Notes: a model not told the origin generated them from the sequence alone. A stretch of DNA of 64,000 nucleotides from Xylanibacter brevis ATCC 19188 (GCF_000621725.1 NZ_JHXM01000018.1:34617-98616), one strand, 5' to 3'. Shown: positions 9,787 to 18,477, counted from the first letter of the stretch. Translations and numbers: made by a program.

Positions 9787-10887
9787 ATGAGCTCTTTGCC
9801 TCAAACGTATTATTATGGATTGGCAGCAGCGGTCTATCTAACAACTTGCATATCGTTTGCTGCTATTCGTTGGTTTCACACTTGTCGTGCTCCGCGCGAG
9901 CAGCGCTCATACATTTGGCCAGACCGCAAACTTCAGGTGTTGGTTTATCTGTGTCCTCTGGTCTTGTTGCCTTACGTATTTAATCCAAACGATTCATCTG
10001 CTTGGATGCTGATGAAGTCCTATTTCCCCGCTACCTATTTTTTCTATTGTGGAATGCTGATGCTCTGCTTTGTCGGTTCGGTCAAGCAAAGGGCCCAGTG
10101 GAAGAACATCAGTTGGGCAGCTGCCGTGATAGTGGTGGCCACGATGCTGATTCCTGTGCTCAATGCGTGGTTGCCATTCAAGTGTATGAGCAATGAAGGC
10201 ATGGTTTTGTGGCATTATGTTATTATGATCGAGGGCGTTGCCATGATGGGCTACTGTGGAATAGCCATCTGGCAGGTGGTGTTGTGGATTATCGAAGCCC
10301 GCGATGCCAACTATTCCAATCCCGACGATCTACCTTCCAGCTATGGTCGTCTGATGTGCATCTTGCCCATACCGTTGATACCTATGGTGTGGCCTGCCTA
10401 CATACTCGACTCCAGGACGGTCATGGCTATAGAGCACCTGTTGCTGGCCGTTTTCAATATTGTGTTTCTCATTATTGTCTTGCCCGCCTGGCGTCGCGAT
10501 GTCCTCCTCTCCAATTCTGATACCGATGATGATAGTGTCAGCGATGAAATCGCCAACGATGAGCATGAAGGCCCAGAGCTAGACCATCGCCTGAACATGA
10601 TTTCTGAGGAGATAGAGCTTTATGTGCGTGGCGAGAAAGCCTTTCTCGACCAGCATCTGAAAATCATGGATGTGGTGAGGCACACGTCGTATAGTCGTAC
10701 CTATGTTTCGCTGGCTTTCCAGCGCCATTTTGGGTCTTTTGCCAACTATATCAATGGCTTGCGCCTGGACTTCTACGAGAGATATGTGGCTGAGCATCCT
10801 ACAGAGACCAAGGAAGCAGCAGCTCAGGCTTCTGGCTTCTCTTCTTATAACGCCTATTATCGCGCCAACCAAAAGCGAAACAATTGA
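9787..10887 (+). CDS. membrane-anchored AraC-family regulator
   Basis: The product has 366 aa. The N-terminal two thirds hold about six or seven hydrophobic segments (roughly residues 8-28, 50-66, 80-100, 110-130, 142-170, 198-215, 218-238). An acidic linker follows (SNSDTDDDSVSDEIANDEHEG). The C-terminal ~95 residues form an AraC-type HTH, with helices around HTSYSRTYVSLAFQRHFG and a second HTH ending in AAAQASGFSSYNAYYRA. This arrangement (integral membrane sensor plus cytoplasmic AraC HTH) is common in Bacteroidales. The ligand and targets are unknown. It has its own promoter at 9725-9754 and faces away from the surface-protein genes, which are plausible targets. Confidence 0.8.
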   Translation: MSSLPQTYYYGLAAAVYLTTCISFAAIRWFHTCRAPREQRSYIWPDRKLQVLVYLCPLVLLPYVFNPNDSSAWMLMKSYFPATYFFYCGMLMLCFVGSVKQRAQWKNISWAAAVIVVATMLIPVLNAWLPFKCMSNEGMVLWHYVIMIEGVAMMGYCGIAIWQVVLWIIEARDANYSNPDDLPSSYGRLMCILPIPLIPMVWPAYILDSRTVMAIEHLLLAVFNIVFLIIVLPAWRRDVLLSNSDTDDDSVSDEIANDEHEGPELDHRLNMISEEIELYVRGEKAFLDQHLKIMDVVRHTSYSRTYVSLAFQRHFGSFANYINGLRLDFYERYVAEHPTETKEAAAQASGFSSYNAYYRANQKRNN

Positions 10888-11005
10888 AAGACAGATTAAG
10901 CAGGTTGTAACAATTTGTGCTCTTTCTTGGATTCTTTTGTGTCAAGTTGAAGGTCCAGACATGAATTTATTTAAGAATTATTACCCGTGTTTCATTTTTT
11001 TTTCC

Positions 11006-11013
11006 TACTTTTG
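11006..11013 (+). promoter_or_regulatory. -7 element before the NSS symporter
   Basis: TACTTTTG matches TAnnTTTG and lies 26 nt before the ATG. No convincing -33 TTTG is seen at the right distance. Confidence 0.5.
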
Positions 11014-11039
11014 CATCCGTTTTTAACAGGATACGAGAA

Positions 11040-12440
11040 ATGAATCAGACGGAAAGAGCAAGTTTCGGAAGTAAGTTGGGCATTATCCTTGCCACGGCCG
11101 GTTCGGCTGTGGGATTGGGTAATGTGTGGCGTTTCCCCTATATGACAGGTCAGAATGGCGGTGCCGCCTTCATCCTTATTTATGTGGCATGTGTGCTGAT
11201 ATTAGGCATCCCGTGTATGCTCAACGAGTTTATCATCGGTCGCCGGGCACAGGCCAACACGGCTCGTGCCTATGCTAAGTTGGCTAATGGCACCCCCTGG
11301 CGGCTCATCGGTCTCTTTGGTGTTTTCACTGGTTTCATGATCACCGGCTATTATGTAGTGGTGTCGGGATGGTGTCTGCAGTATATCTATGCTTCTGCGG
11401 CAGGTCATCTTATGGGCGATGCCAACTATGTGAAAACCTATTTTGAAACCTTCTCGTCTGATCCTTGGAAGCCAATTGTCTGTATGCTGCTGTTCATGCT
11501 CATGTGTCATTTCATCATCTCGCGTGGTGTGGAGAAAGGCATTGAGAAGGGCTCTAAGATGATGATGCCCCTGCTTTTCATTCTGCTCATCGTGATTGCA
11601 GTAGCTTCCTGCACGCTGCCCGGTGCCAGCCGTGGCATCAGTTTCCTGTTCAACCCCGACTTCTCGAAGGTTGATAGCAATGTGCTGCTTGGTGGACTGG
11701 GACAGGCGTTCTATTCGCTCAGCGTGGGTATGGGCTGTCTTTGTACCTATGCCAGCTATTTCAAGAAAGACACCCACCTCACAAAGTCAGCCTTCCAGAT
11801 TGTCAGCATCGACACCTTGATAGCCATCCTGGCAGGTCTCATGATTTTCCCCGCCTTCTTCGCCATCTATCCCAATGCCCCCGAGCTGATGAGCAATCCA
11901 AACCAGGCCAGTCAGTACTGTGGTCCCGGACTGGTGTTCATCACCCTGCCCAGCGTCTTCCAGCAGGCTTTCTCTGGTGTGCCCTTCCTTGGCGAGGTGG
12001 TAGCCCTGTTGTTCTATGCCCTGTTGTCGCTGGCTGCCCTGACCTCCCTGATGTCTCTTCACGAGGTCAGCACCGCCTTCTTCCATGAGGAACTGAACAT
12101 CTCGCGTCGCAAGGGTGCTGCCCTTGTCACGCTGACCTGTGCCCTGATTGGCGTGTTCTGCTCGCTGTCGTTTGGCGATGGTCGCGAGTGGCTCGTGATT
12201 GGCGGCAAGTCTTTGTTCAACTGGTTCGACTACCTCACCGGTCAGATATTCCTGCCAACGGGCGGTCTGCTCACCTGTCTGTTCCTGGGATGGTATGTGC
12301 CCAAGGCCATTGTCAAGGATGAGTTTACCAATGGCGGTACCTTCCGTGGTCGCCTCTTTGGTATTTATATGTTTGCAGTCCGCTTCGTCTGTCCCATCTG
12401 CATCCTGCTCATCTTCCTCCATCAGTTTGGCGTGATATGA
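11040..12440 (+). CDS. neurotransmitter:sodium symporter (NSS/SNF, LeuT-type) family transporter
   Basis: The product has 466 aa and 11-12 membrane segments. The family hallmark in the first helix is clear: GSAVGLGNVWRFPY at about residues 21-34, which in LeuT contributes to the Na+ and substrate sites. The conserved 'GYYVVVSGW' segment follows near residue 103. The family imports amino acids or related amines using Na+; the substrate cannot be set from sequence. The stop overlaps the start of the helix-hairpin-helix gene by 4 bp (ATGA), so translation is probably coupled. Confidence 0.9.
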   Translation: MNQTERASFGSKLGIILATAGSAVGLGNVWRFPYMTGQNGGAAFILIYVACVLILGIPCMLNEFIIGRRAQANTARAYAKLANGTPWRLIGLFGVFTGFMITGYYVVVSGWCLQYIYASAAGHLMGDANYVKTYFETFSSDPWKPIVCMLLFMLMCHFIISRGVEKGIEKGSKMMMPLLFILLIVIAVASCTLPGASRGISFLFNPDFSKVDSNVLLGGLGQAFYSLSVGMGCLCTYASYFKKDTHLTKSAFQIVSIDTLIAILAGLMIFPAFFAIYPNAPELMSNPNQASQYCGPGLVFITLPSVFQQAFSGVPFLGEVVALLFYALLSLAALTSLMSLHEVSTAFFHEELNISRRKGAALVTLTCALIGVFCSLSFGDGREWLVIGGKSLFNWFDYLTGQIFLPTGGLLTCLFLGWYVPKAIVKDEFTNGGTFRGRLFGIYMFAVRFVCPICILLIFLHQFGVI

Positions 12441-13324
12441 GCCTGCGCGACTATTTCTATATCAACAAGAGCGACCGTCGCATCATCCTGGCTCTCTTGC
12501 TGCTAGGCATGGTAGCCTTTGTGGCAGTAGGTGTTCTCGACGAGGACGTACCTGCCGAGACGCCCTCGTCTGCAAACGCCAAGTGGCGGGGTGGGGCAAG
12601 TCAAACGCAGAAAGCCGAACCCTATTATCAGGTCGAAGCGCACCGCGTCGAGCGCTTTCCGTTCGATCCTAACACCGCCGACAGCACCCAACTGTTGCGC
12701 TTGGGCCTGCAACCCTGGCAGGTGCGCAACATCTATCGCTACCGAGCTTCTGGTGGCATCTATCGTTCAAAGACAGACTTTGCCCGCCTTTATGGTCTCA
12801 CCGTCAAGCAGTATCGCGAACTGGAGCCCTTCATCCGCATTTCTTCCGATTATCAACCAGCTTCTACGTTGGTGGCCCATGATGATGGTGCTCAGCGCGA
12901 CACGTTGCGCTATACGGCAAAGCTCCACGAGGGCGAGACCGTCAGTCTGAACCTTCTCGACACAGCAGCGCTGCAGCGCGTGCCGGGCATTGGCAGCTAT
13001 TATGCCCGTCGCATCGTGGCCTATGGGCAGCGACTGGGTGGCTATGCCAGCGTCAAGCAGTTGAACGAGATTGACGATTTGCCTGCCGATGTCCAGAAAT
13101 ACCTGCAGGTGACTGGCGATAGCCACATCCGGCGGTTGTCCATCAACCATCTTTCTCTCAACGAGTTGCGCCGTCATCCCTACATCAACTACTACCAGGC
13201 CCGTGCCATCATCGACTATCGCCGTCAGCATGGCACCATCACCGACCTGCAACAGCTCTCCCTCTTGCCCGACTTCCCGCCCGAGGCTATTGCTCGTCTG
13301 CGTCCCTACATCAGTTATCAGTAG
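12437..13324 (+). CDS. helix-hairpin-helix (ComEA-like) protein with one membrane anchor
   Basis: The product has 295 aa. One hydrophobic segment at about residues 17-33 (IILALLLLGMVAFVAVGVL) is followed by a low-complexity linker and then several HhH-type repeats. Examples are LGLQPWQVRNIYRYR, VPGIGSYYARRIVAYG and HPYINYYQARAIIDYR. HhH repeats bind DNA backbones non-specifically. In ComEA this serves DNA uptake, and similar Bacteroidota proteins are annotated simply as HhH-domain proteins. The 4-bp overlap with the symporter gene indicates an operon, but nothing links the two functions. Confidence 0.75.
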   Translation: MSLRDYFYINKSDRRIILALLLLGMVAFVAVGVLDEDVPAETPSSANAKWRGGASQTQKAEPYYQVEAHRVERFPFDPNTADSTQLLRLGLQPWQVRNIYRYRASGGIYRSKTDFARLYGLTVKQYRELEPFIRISSDYQPASTLVAHDDGAQRDTLRYTAKLHEGETVSLNLLDTAALQRVPGIGSYYARRIVAYGQRLGGYASVKQLNEIDDLPADVQKYLQVTGDSHIRRLSINHLSLNELRRHPYINYYQARAIIDYRRQHGTITDLQQLSLLPDFPPEAIARLRPYISYQ

Positions 13325-13352
13325 GGCTATCGGGAAAAATGCATGGTATTTA

Positions 13353-13384
13353 TTTGGGAAACCCAATATTTTTTCGTATTTTTG
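13353..13384 (+). promoter_or_regulatory. promoter of the lipoprotein nucleotidase
   Basis: TTTG at 13353-13356, 20 nt, then TATTTTTG at 13377-13384. A good match to the Bacteroidota consensus. Confidence 0.75.
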
Positions 13385-13425
13385 CCACATGAATACTTTT
13401 ACCAATCAGAAAACTATTGGGTAAG

Positions 13426-15009
13426 ATGATAATGTGTAATGTTAGACAATCCGTCTCTCTGCTACTTTTGTGCTGCGCCTTTTTGGCTTGTAGTACCACA
13501 AAAGTGGTGTCAAATAAAAAAGCTTTTTCGTCAGAGAATAAAAGCATCGTTATCTTCTACGACAACGATGTTCATGGTGGTATCGATGGCTATACCAAGA
13601 TAGCCGGCCTGCGCGATGCCGTGAGTCAGAGCGATACCGCCTGGGTGGCAGCCGTCAGCTGTGGCGACTACCTCTCTGGTGGCGTGGCTTGTACGTTGAA
13701 AGAGGGCCTGTATATCGCCAATATCCTATCCAGCACGGGCTATGACGTGCTGACGCTGGGCAACCATGAGTTTGACTTTGGCGTGCCCCGCCTCATGGAG
13801 CTCGTGCCTCAGATGCATGCCCCCGTGGTGTGTGCCAACCTCTATACCCTCGATGGAAAGCAGCCCATGTTGCCGCCTTACGTCATGAAGCAGTATGGCA
13901 ACAAGCGTGTGGCGTTCATCGGTGTGACCACCCCCGAGTCAATGACGCTCGAAGGTTATGCCTTCTACGACTTAGACGGTCGTCAGCTCTACGACCTCCG
14001 CACCGCCGATTTCTATCAGTTGGTGCAGCAGGTGGTCGATCAGGTGCGCCGTGAGGGTGCCGACTATGTGGTGGTGCTGTCGCATCTCGGCGAGGAAGAT
14101 GGCGAGACGGGCATCACCTCTCACAGCATGGTGGCTGCCACCCGTGGCATTGATGTGGTGCTCGATGGTCATACACACCATGTCTTTGTGCGCCAGGAGG
14201 TGCAAGACCTCGATGGAAAGTTCGTGCCCATCACGCAGACAGGCACTCAGTTTGCCAATGTAGGCAAGTTGGTCATCACCCGCGATGGCCGCTTCGTCAC
14301 ATCGCTTCTGCCCTGTGCCGACATTCCTTACAGCAGTGAGAAGGTCTCTGCCACCATCGACAGTGTGAAGACCGACATGCATGAGGTCACCTCGCGCCAG
14401 CTTTGTCAGTTGGACTATGAGCTGACCATCAACGATGACAAGGGCGAGAGGTTGTGCCGACTGGCCGAGACCAACCTCGGCGACCTGGTTTCTGATGCTT
14501 ATCTCGATTTCCTGGGTTCCGATATTGGCCTGATGAATGGCGGCGGTCTTCGCAACAGCATTCCCGCTGGTACCGTCGGCTATGGCGATGTGGTCAATGC
14601 CCTACCATTTATTAATAGGATGTGCGAGATTGACGTCACAGGCCGTCAACTGCTCGACATGCTGACGAAGTGCACCTCCAGTCTGCCGTTGGAAGATGGT
14701 TTCTTCCCTCACGTGTCGGGCATGACCTACACCATTCATGCCAAGCGCCATGCCGTCACCGATGTGATGGTGCGCAACCGCCAGACGCAGGCCTTTGAGC
14801 CCTTGGCACTGGACCGTCATTACCGCGTGGCCACCATCGACTATTATTCACGTGGTGGCTTCTACGACATGTTGAAGAGTTGCCCATTCCTTGTTTCAAC
14901 AAAGGTGCTTAACCGTGATTGTGTGGCCGACTATATGCTCAAGCTCACACCAGCCGATATACAGCGCTACCGCACCTCGCAACAACGTATCACCATCGTC
15001 AACGATTGA
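13426..15009 (+). CDS. lipoprotein 5'-nucleotidase / 2',3'-cyclic phosphodiesterase (UshA-like)
   Basis: I chose ATG 13426 (527 aa) over an in-frame TTG at 13417; an ATG at 13432 is also possible. A lipoprotein signal with lipobox LLLCCAFLAC leads to an N-terminal metallophosphatase domain. Its motifs are YDNDVHGG, GDYLSGG, GNHEFDFG, and the late metal ligands GHTHH. The C-terminal 5'-nucleotidase domain carries NGGGLRNSIPAG and ends before residue 527. Family members hydrolyse nucleotides in the periplasm or at the cell surface for nucleoside and phosphate salvage. Length and both domains are typical. The gene has its own promoter and appears monocistronic or joined to the following regulator, 63 bp downstream. 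Confidence 0.88.
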   Translation: MIMCNVRQSVSLLLLCCAFLACSTTKVVSNKKAFSSENKSIVIFYDNDVHGGIDGYTKIAGLRDAVSQSDTAWVAAVSCGDYLSGGVACTLKEGLYIANILSSTGYDVLTLGNHEFDFGVPRLMELVPQMHAPVVCANLYTLDGKQPMLPPYVMKQYGNKRVAFIGVTTPESMTLEGYAFYDLDGRQLYDLRTADFYQLVQQVVDQVRREGADYVVVLSHLGEEDGETGITSHSMVAATRGIDVVLDGHTHHVFVRQEVQDLDGKFVPITQTGTQFANVGKLVITRDGRFVTSLLPCADIPYSSEKVSATIDSVKTDMHEVTSRQLCQLDYELTINDDKGERLCRLAETNLGDLVSDAYLDFLGSDIGLMNGGGLRNSIPAGTVGYGDVVNALPFINRMCEIDVTGRQLLDMLTKCTSSLPLEDGFFPHVSGMTYTIHAKRHAVTDVMVRNRQTQAFEPLALDRHYRVATIDYYSRGGFYDMLKSCPFLVSTKVLNRDCVADYMLKLTPADIQRYRTSQQRITIVND

Positions 15010-15072
15010 TTTTTCTGCGGTTTCATCGGTAAATATAGTTATTTATCCAACCTTCAGACCTCCTTATTACAA

Positions 15073-16707
15073 ATGAAACAAAACCTTACCACAATATCGA
15101 AACACATCTTTCAAGATATGCTCCGTTCATGGATTCTGCTGACGCCTGTTGTCGTCATGACCATGATGGCGGGGTGCACTGGCTGCAACTCCGAGCATCC
15201 GACACACAAGCCACAAGCGTCCGACACACTCTACACTCGCGACGCTGCCATGAGAATCTATGGCTATCAGCCCGAACGCGCCTTGCAGATTCTGGACTCT
15301 GCCGTCATCGTGGGCAATCTGAAAGACTGGCAGGCCGACCAGTATCGTGCACGCATCTATAGCTCAACACAGATGTACGACGAGGCCGACTCGCTACTTG
15401 GCGGCACGGTCAATGCGCGCCTCGTCAAGGCACGCAGAATCGGCGAGAGACTGCTGAAAAACGACTCTATCAAGGCCGACAAGCGCAACTTGCTCGACGT
15501 GCTTGAGGTGCTGTGCAACACAGCTCGCATGCAGAACGACACCACCCGCTGGATTCGTCGTTCGCGCCAGTATGTTGACCTGTGCCACCTGATGGGCCCC
15601 GATCAGCAGACCAACGCGCTGCGCACCGAGGCTGAGATTGGTGCAGCACTCTGTGCTATGGGGCGCCATGCTGAGGGTATGGCCAAGATGGACAGCGTGA
15701 TCTACGAACTGGAAGCTACCTTCCACAGCGAGTACGACCGCAGTGCCTTCAACGAGCTCGACGCCCTCATCATTGCCTGCAAACGAAAGATTGTGCAGTT
15801 GGGCGTCAACGAACAATATAGCGAGACACTGCCGCTGGCACGCCTGATTCTGGAGCATCTCGACGACTACGAGCAGCACCCGGAGATCTATCATGATGGC
15901 TGCGATCGCGAACCCGAGACCGACAAGGAACGCGCCGATTATATACGGTTTTATCGGGCTCAGGCCGAAAACTATATAGCTGCGGCCTACACCTCGCTGG
16001 GCGATCAGGGTAACATGCTGGCGGCTTTCGAGAAGATTGAGGATGGCGTCCGAAAGGCCACGGCCCGCGAACAACTGGCCTACTATCAGGCTTTACAGCA
16101 GCGCATTGAGTCCGAGCATCAGCACGACATAGCCCGTAAGGCCATGTATTTCTCTGCCTGCATTTGTGTGCTGTTACTGTTGCTCATCATCTTTGTGGTG
16201 GTTGTGGTGTTCAAAAGCAGGGCCATCAGTCGCAAAAACATGATCCTGGCTCAGCAGATTGCCGAGACCGTCAACTATCGAGAGAAGTATTGGGAAAACA
16301 TGCGCACCGAGATTGAGTCGCTGCCCGAGGTCACCAATGATGATACGTTGACCGACGAACAGCTCTTTCAGCGTATCAACGATGTCGTGGTGCGCGAAAA
16401 GCTCTTCCTCAACCCCCACTTCGAGCGTCAGTCCATCATGGAGCGCTTCCATCTGTCTAAGGATCGTGTGGGCAGCATCTTCTCCAAGGGAAGCAAGTAT
16501 GGCCGCATCAGCAACTACCTGCAGCAGCTCCGTCTTGACTATTCGGCCATGCTGCTGGTGACGCACCCCGATATGAGTATTGTGCAGATTGCCACCGACA
16601 GTGGCTTCAGCAGTACGTCGTATTTCAGCAGTAGCTTCCGTCAGCATTTCAGCATGAGCCCTTCTGATTTCCGAAGAGATGCGCTGAAATCGGCCAATAG
16701 ACATTAA
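15073..16707 (+). CDS. TPR lipoprotein-like sensor with membrane helix and AraC-type DNA-binding domain
   Basis: The product has 544 aa. The N-terminus has a hydrophobic signal and a possible lipobox (MMAGC). About residues 60-350 are helical, TPR-like repeats with many charged pairs. A strong transmembrane segment lies at about 357-382 (YFSACICVLLLLLIIFVVVVVF). A linker and an AraC-type HTH fill about 440-540, ending in IVQIATDSGFSSTSYFSSSFRQHF. The layout suggests a periplasmic TPR sensor signalling through one membrane helix to a cytoplasmic DNA-binding domain. The target is unknown. No clear promoter was found in the 63-bp upstream gap, so it may be read from the nucleotidase promoter. 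Confidence 0.78.
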   Translation: MKQNLTTISKHIFQDMLRSWILLTPVVVMTMMAGCTGCNSEHPTHKPQASDTLYTRDAAMRIYGYQPERALQILDSAVIVGNLKDWQADQYRARIYSSTQMYDEADSLLGGTVNARLVKARRIGERLLKNDSIKADKRNLLDVLEVLCNTARMQNDTTRWIRRSRQYVDLCHLMGPDQQTNALRTEAEIGAALCAMGRHAEGMAKMDSVIYELEATFHSEYDRSAFNELDALIIACKRKIVQLGVNEQYSETLPLARLILEHLDDYEQHPEIYHDGCDREPETDKERADYIRFYRAQAENYIAAAYTSLGDQGNMLAAFEKIEDGVRKATAREQLAYYQALQQRIESEHQHDIARKAMYFSACICVLLLLLIIFVVVVVFKSRAISRKNMILAQQIAETVNYREKYWENMRTEIESLPEVTNDDTLTDEQLFQRINDVVVREKLFLNPHFERQSIMERFHLSKDRVGSIFSKGSKYGRISNYLQQLRLDYSAMLLVTHPDMSIVQIATDSGFSSTSYFSSSFRQHFSMSPSDFRRDALKSANRH

Positions 16708-16790
16708 CTCATTTCGCTGTTCTGAGTTCTTTGAAGGTGTCGTGGTAAGCGATGCCCAGGCTATCAATTTCGTCAGATGGGTTTTAGAAA

Positions 16791-16840
16791 TTGTCTTTTT
16801 TGTTTAAATCTTGTCTTTTTGGGCCGTTAAAATTGTCTTT
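16791..16840 (+). repeat. three phased direct repeats TTGTCTTT
   Basis: TTGTCTTT begins at 16791, 16811 and 16833, with spacings of 20 and 22 nt (about two helical turns). The last copy ends 4 nt before the -33 TTG of the promoter at 16845. This looks like a multi-site operator. Confidence 0.55.
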
Positions 16841-16844
16841 CCTA

Positions 16845-16875
16845 TTGCGGAATAGTTTTTTTATGTCTATCTTTG
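16845..16875 (+). promoter_or_regulatory. orphan promoter
   Basis: TTG at 16845-16847, 20 nt, then TATCTTTG at 16868-16875. Transcription would start near 16879 and run into the 3' end of the opposing kinase gene. Confidence 0.6.
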
Positions 16876-16904
16876 TCGTGCAGTACAAGATATAACTGCC
16901 ACTG

Positions 16905-16955
16905 ATGATGACAAGAAGAATAACACACTTTAGGTGTGACAACAGTATAACATAA
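16905..16955 (+). other. possible 16-codon small ORF or small RNA region
   Basis: ATG at 16905 opens a 16-codon frame beginning MMTRRITHF, about 26 nt after the predicted start of the orphan transcript. A short hairpin (CACAC/GTGTG) lies within. The transcript could equally be non-coding; I see no family. Confidence 0.2.
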
Positions 16956-16976
16956 CAGATCTTTACCTATATAAAA

Positions 16977-17018
16977 GAAGGCGACAATAGGAGTAGTAAA
17001 CATCCCATTGCCGCCTTC
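16977..17018 (-). terminator. intrinsic terminator of the two-component operon
   Basis: GAAGGCG at 16977-16983 pairs with CGCCTTC at 17012-17018; with G-U pairs the minus-strand stem extends to about 16 bp. On the minus strand it is followed by a T-run, just after the kinase stop codon. Confidence 0.7.
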
Positions 17019-17022
17019 TTCC

Positions 17023-17895
17023 TTATGAGCGATTCTGGAGTGACAGGATAAAGGTGACGTGACATCCTGAATGTGGCGTGTCTGCAAGTTCGAGTAAGCC
17101 GCCTTGTTGTATCATCATGCGGCGACTCAGGGAAAGACCAATCCCACAGCCGCTACGCTTCGTTGTGAAGAAAGGTACAAAGAGCGACTGGCGGTTCTCT
17201 GCTGGAATGGGCATACCGTCGTTGCTGATATAGAGTAGGATGTTGTTGGGCATCTCATGAGCCTCTGTTTCAATGTCGATCTTTTTTGCGTCAGCCTCAA
17301 TGGCATTCTTGACTAGGTTCATGAGTACTTGTCGAAGCATGCCGGCATCGGCAATTATGGTTAGGTCTTTCGTTATGTCTATATTCCAAGTTAACTGTGG
17401 ATAGGTTTTCCTAATATCTTCAATCATGTCGCCCAGGTTGACATTGCTTACCTTGGGCTTCTCCAACTCCGATATCTTGCGGTAGTTAACCACAAAGTTG
17501 CTCATGTGTTTTGACGTTTCAAAGATGGCGCGAATGCCATCCTCGAGTGGTGTCCCCTTCACGTCCTCTCGGTTCATTAGCGATTGGCTGATACTCGTGA
17601 TGGGCGCAGTGGCATTCATCATCTCGTGAGTCAGCACGCGGGTCAGTCGTTCCCATGACTCCACTTCGTTTTGATTCACCTGCTGACGAATGGTTTCCCC
17701 TAATTGGTTCAGTGTTTCCTGCATGGCTCGTTCCCCGAAGAACATACCATGTGTAGGTATGCGAAATGTGAAGTCTCGGTTACGGATGGCTTCCTGCATC
17801 AGGTGGGCGCGAAGGCGTAGCTTATGCTGGTGGTGGACAAACCATGCCACCATCGACGCGCATCCAACACCTATTATGATATATAGCCAGGTCAT
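17023..17895 (-). CDS. sensor histidine kinase
   Basis: The product has 290 aa. One N-terminal membrane helix (residues 3-20) is followed by a short cytoplasmic linker with no periplasmic domain. The H-box LTRVLTHEMMNATAPI places the phospho-acceptor at His90. The ATPase domain has an N-box MNLVKNAIEA and a G-box GCGIGLSLSRRMM. It resembles the NtrB/NtrY-like kinases that pair with Fis-domain regulators. Its start overlaps the end of the regulator gene by 4 bp, so the two form an operon. The kinase probably senses something in or at the inner membrane, given its tiny extracytoplasmic part. Confidence 0.9.
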   Translation of the reverse strand: MTWLYIIIGVGCASMVAWFVHHQHKLRLRAHLMQEAIRNRDFTFRIPTHGMFFGERAMQETLNQLGETIRQQVNQNEVESWERLTRVLTHEMMNATAPITSISQSLMNREDVKGTPLEDGIRAIFETSKHMSNFVVNYRKISELEKPKVSNVNLGDMIEDIRKTYPQLTWNIDITKDLTIIADAGMLRQVLMNLVKNAIEADAKKIDIETEAHEMPNNILLYISNDGMPIPAENRQSLFVPFFTTKRSGCGIGLSLSRRMMIQQGGLLELADTPHSGCHVTFILSLQNRS

Positions 17896-18416
17896 AGCCG
17901 CTTTATCTTGTTGTAGAGCGTCTGTCGGGTGATACCCAGAATCTCTGCAGCCTGTGTGAGGTTACCATGACAATGGTCGATGGTACGGCGAATATGCTCC
18001 TTTTCCATTTCATCGAGACTCACAATCTCATTGCGCATGTCAAGAACATCCTTCAACTTGTGCACCAGTTCGTCATTATCCCATGGTTTGGTAATGAAGT
18101 CCGAAGCACCGTTCTTTAGCCCCTTTACCGCCAGGTTGACATCAGCATAGGCTGTCAGCAATACGATTGGCGTTTCAGGATGCTGCTTGCGAATGGCGCG
18201 CAGCCAGAATAATCCTTCAGTACCATTATTGACACCAAGCGTGAAGTTCATGTCAAGCAGCACTATGTCAACAGGCTGCTGAGCCATCATTTTCAGAATG
18301 TCATTGGGCTGGCTGGTGGTCAGTACATGTTCAAAAGTGCTGTCCAGCAAATAGCGCATCGCTGTCAGAATAGAAACGTTGTCGTCTGCGATAAGTATGG
18401 TTCCGTACTTGTTCAT
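17892..18416 (-). CDS. response regulator, REC plus Fis-type HTH, no AAA+ domain
   Basis: Start chosen at ATG 18416 (174 aa, MNKYGTILIADD); an in-frame ATG at 18455 would add 13 residues with no REC homology. The receiver has acidic pair Asp11-Asp12, phospho-acceptor Asp55 (VLLDMNF), Thr88 and Lys110 (ITKPW). The C-terminus is a Fis/HTH_8 helix pair: IRRTIDHCHGNLTQAAEILG then ITRQTLYNKIKRL. The sigma54-activating AAA+ module of NtrC proteins is absent, so it cannot act through sigma54 and must work as a simple activator or repressor. The divergent TolC operon and the operon at 23662 are likely targets (shared palindrome). Confidence 0.88.
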   Translation of the reverse strand: MNKYGTILIADDNVSILTAMRYLLDSTFEHVLTTSQPNDILKMMAQQPVDIVLLDMNFTLGVNNGTEGLFWLRAIRKQHPETPIVLLTAYADVNLAVKGLKNGASDFITKPWDNDELVHKLKDVLDMRNEIVSLDEMEKEHIRRTIDHCHGNLTQAAEILGITRQTLYNKIKRL

Positions 18417-18420
18417 GTTG

Positions 18421-18428
18421 CAAAAATA
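18421..18428 (-). promoter_or_regulatory. -7 element of the response regulator gene
   Basis: TATTTTTG on the minus strand ends 4 nt before the ATG at 18416, leaving room for almost no 5' leader. No good -33 is visible. If the start were at 18455, this would be inside the gene. Confidence 0.4.
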
Positions 18429-18460
18429 ATCATTTTCCGTCAATAAATCATACATTCAAC

Positions 18461-18477
18461 TGTATAATTTTTAGACG
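18461..18477 (+). promoter_or_regulatory. operator-like inverted repeat upstream of the TolC operon
   Basis: TGTATAA-TTT-TTAGACG: the right arm is identical, and the left arm 5/7 identical, to the perfect palindrome at 23539-23555. Its end is exactly 50 nt before the start of the -7 element, as in the other copy. Confidence 0.6.

Larger units (their letters stand above)
16708..17022. other. 315-bp convergent intergenic region with an orphan promoter
   Basis: Downstream of the TPR/AraC gene and of the kinase gene. It contains three phased TTGTCTTT repeats (16791, 16811, 16833), a complete plus-strand promoter (16845-16875) with no annotated gene behind it, and the minus-strand terminator of the kinase operon. 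Confidence 0.7.

Noticed and set aside
17023..18416. Sigma54-dependent regulation of the efflux operons
   Set aside because: The regulator has no AAA+ domain and the target promoters have TAnnTTTG elements rather than GG-N10-GC boxes.
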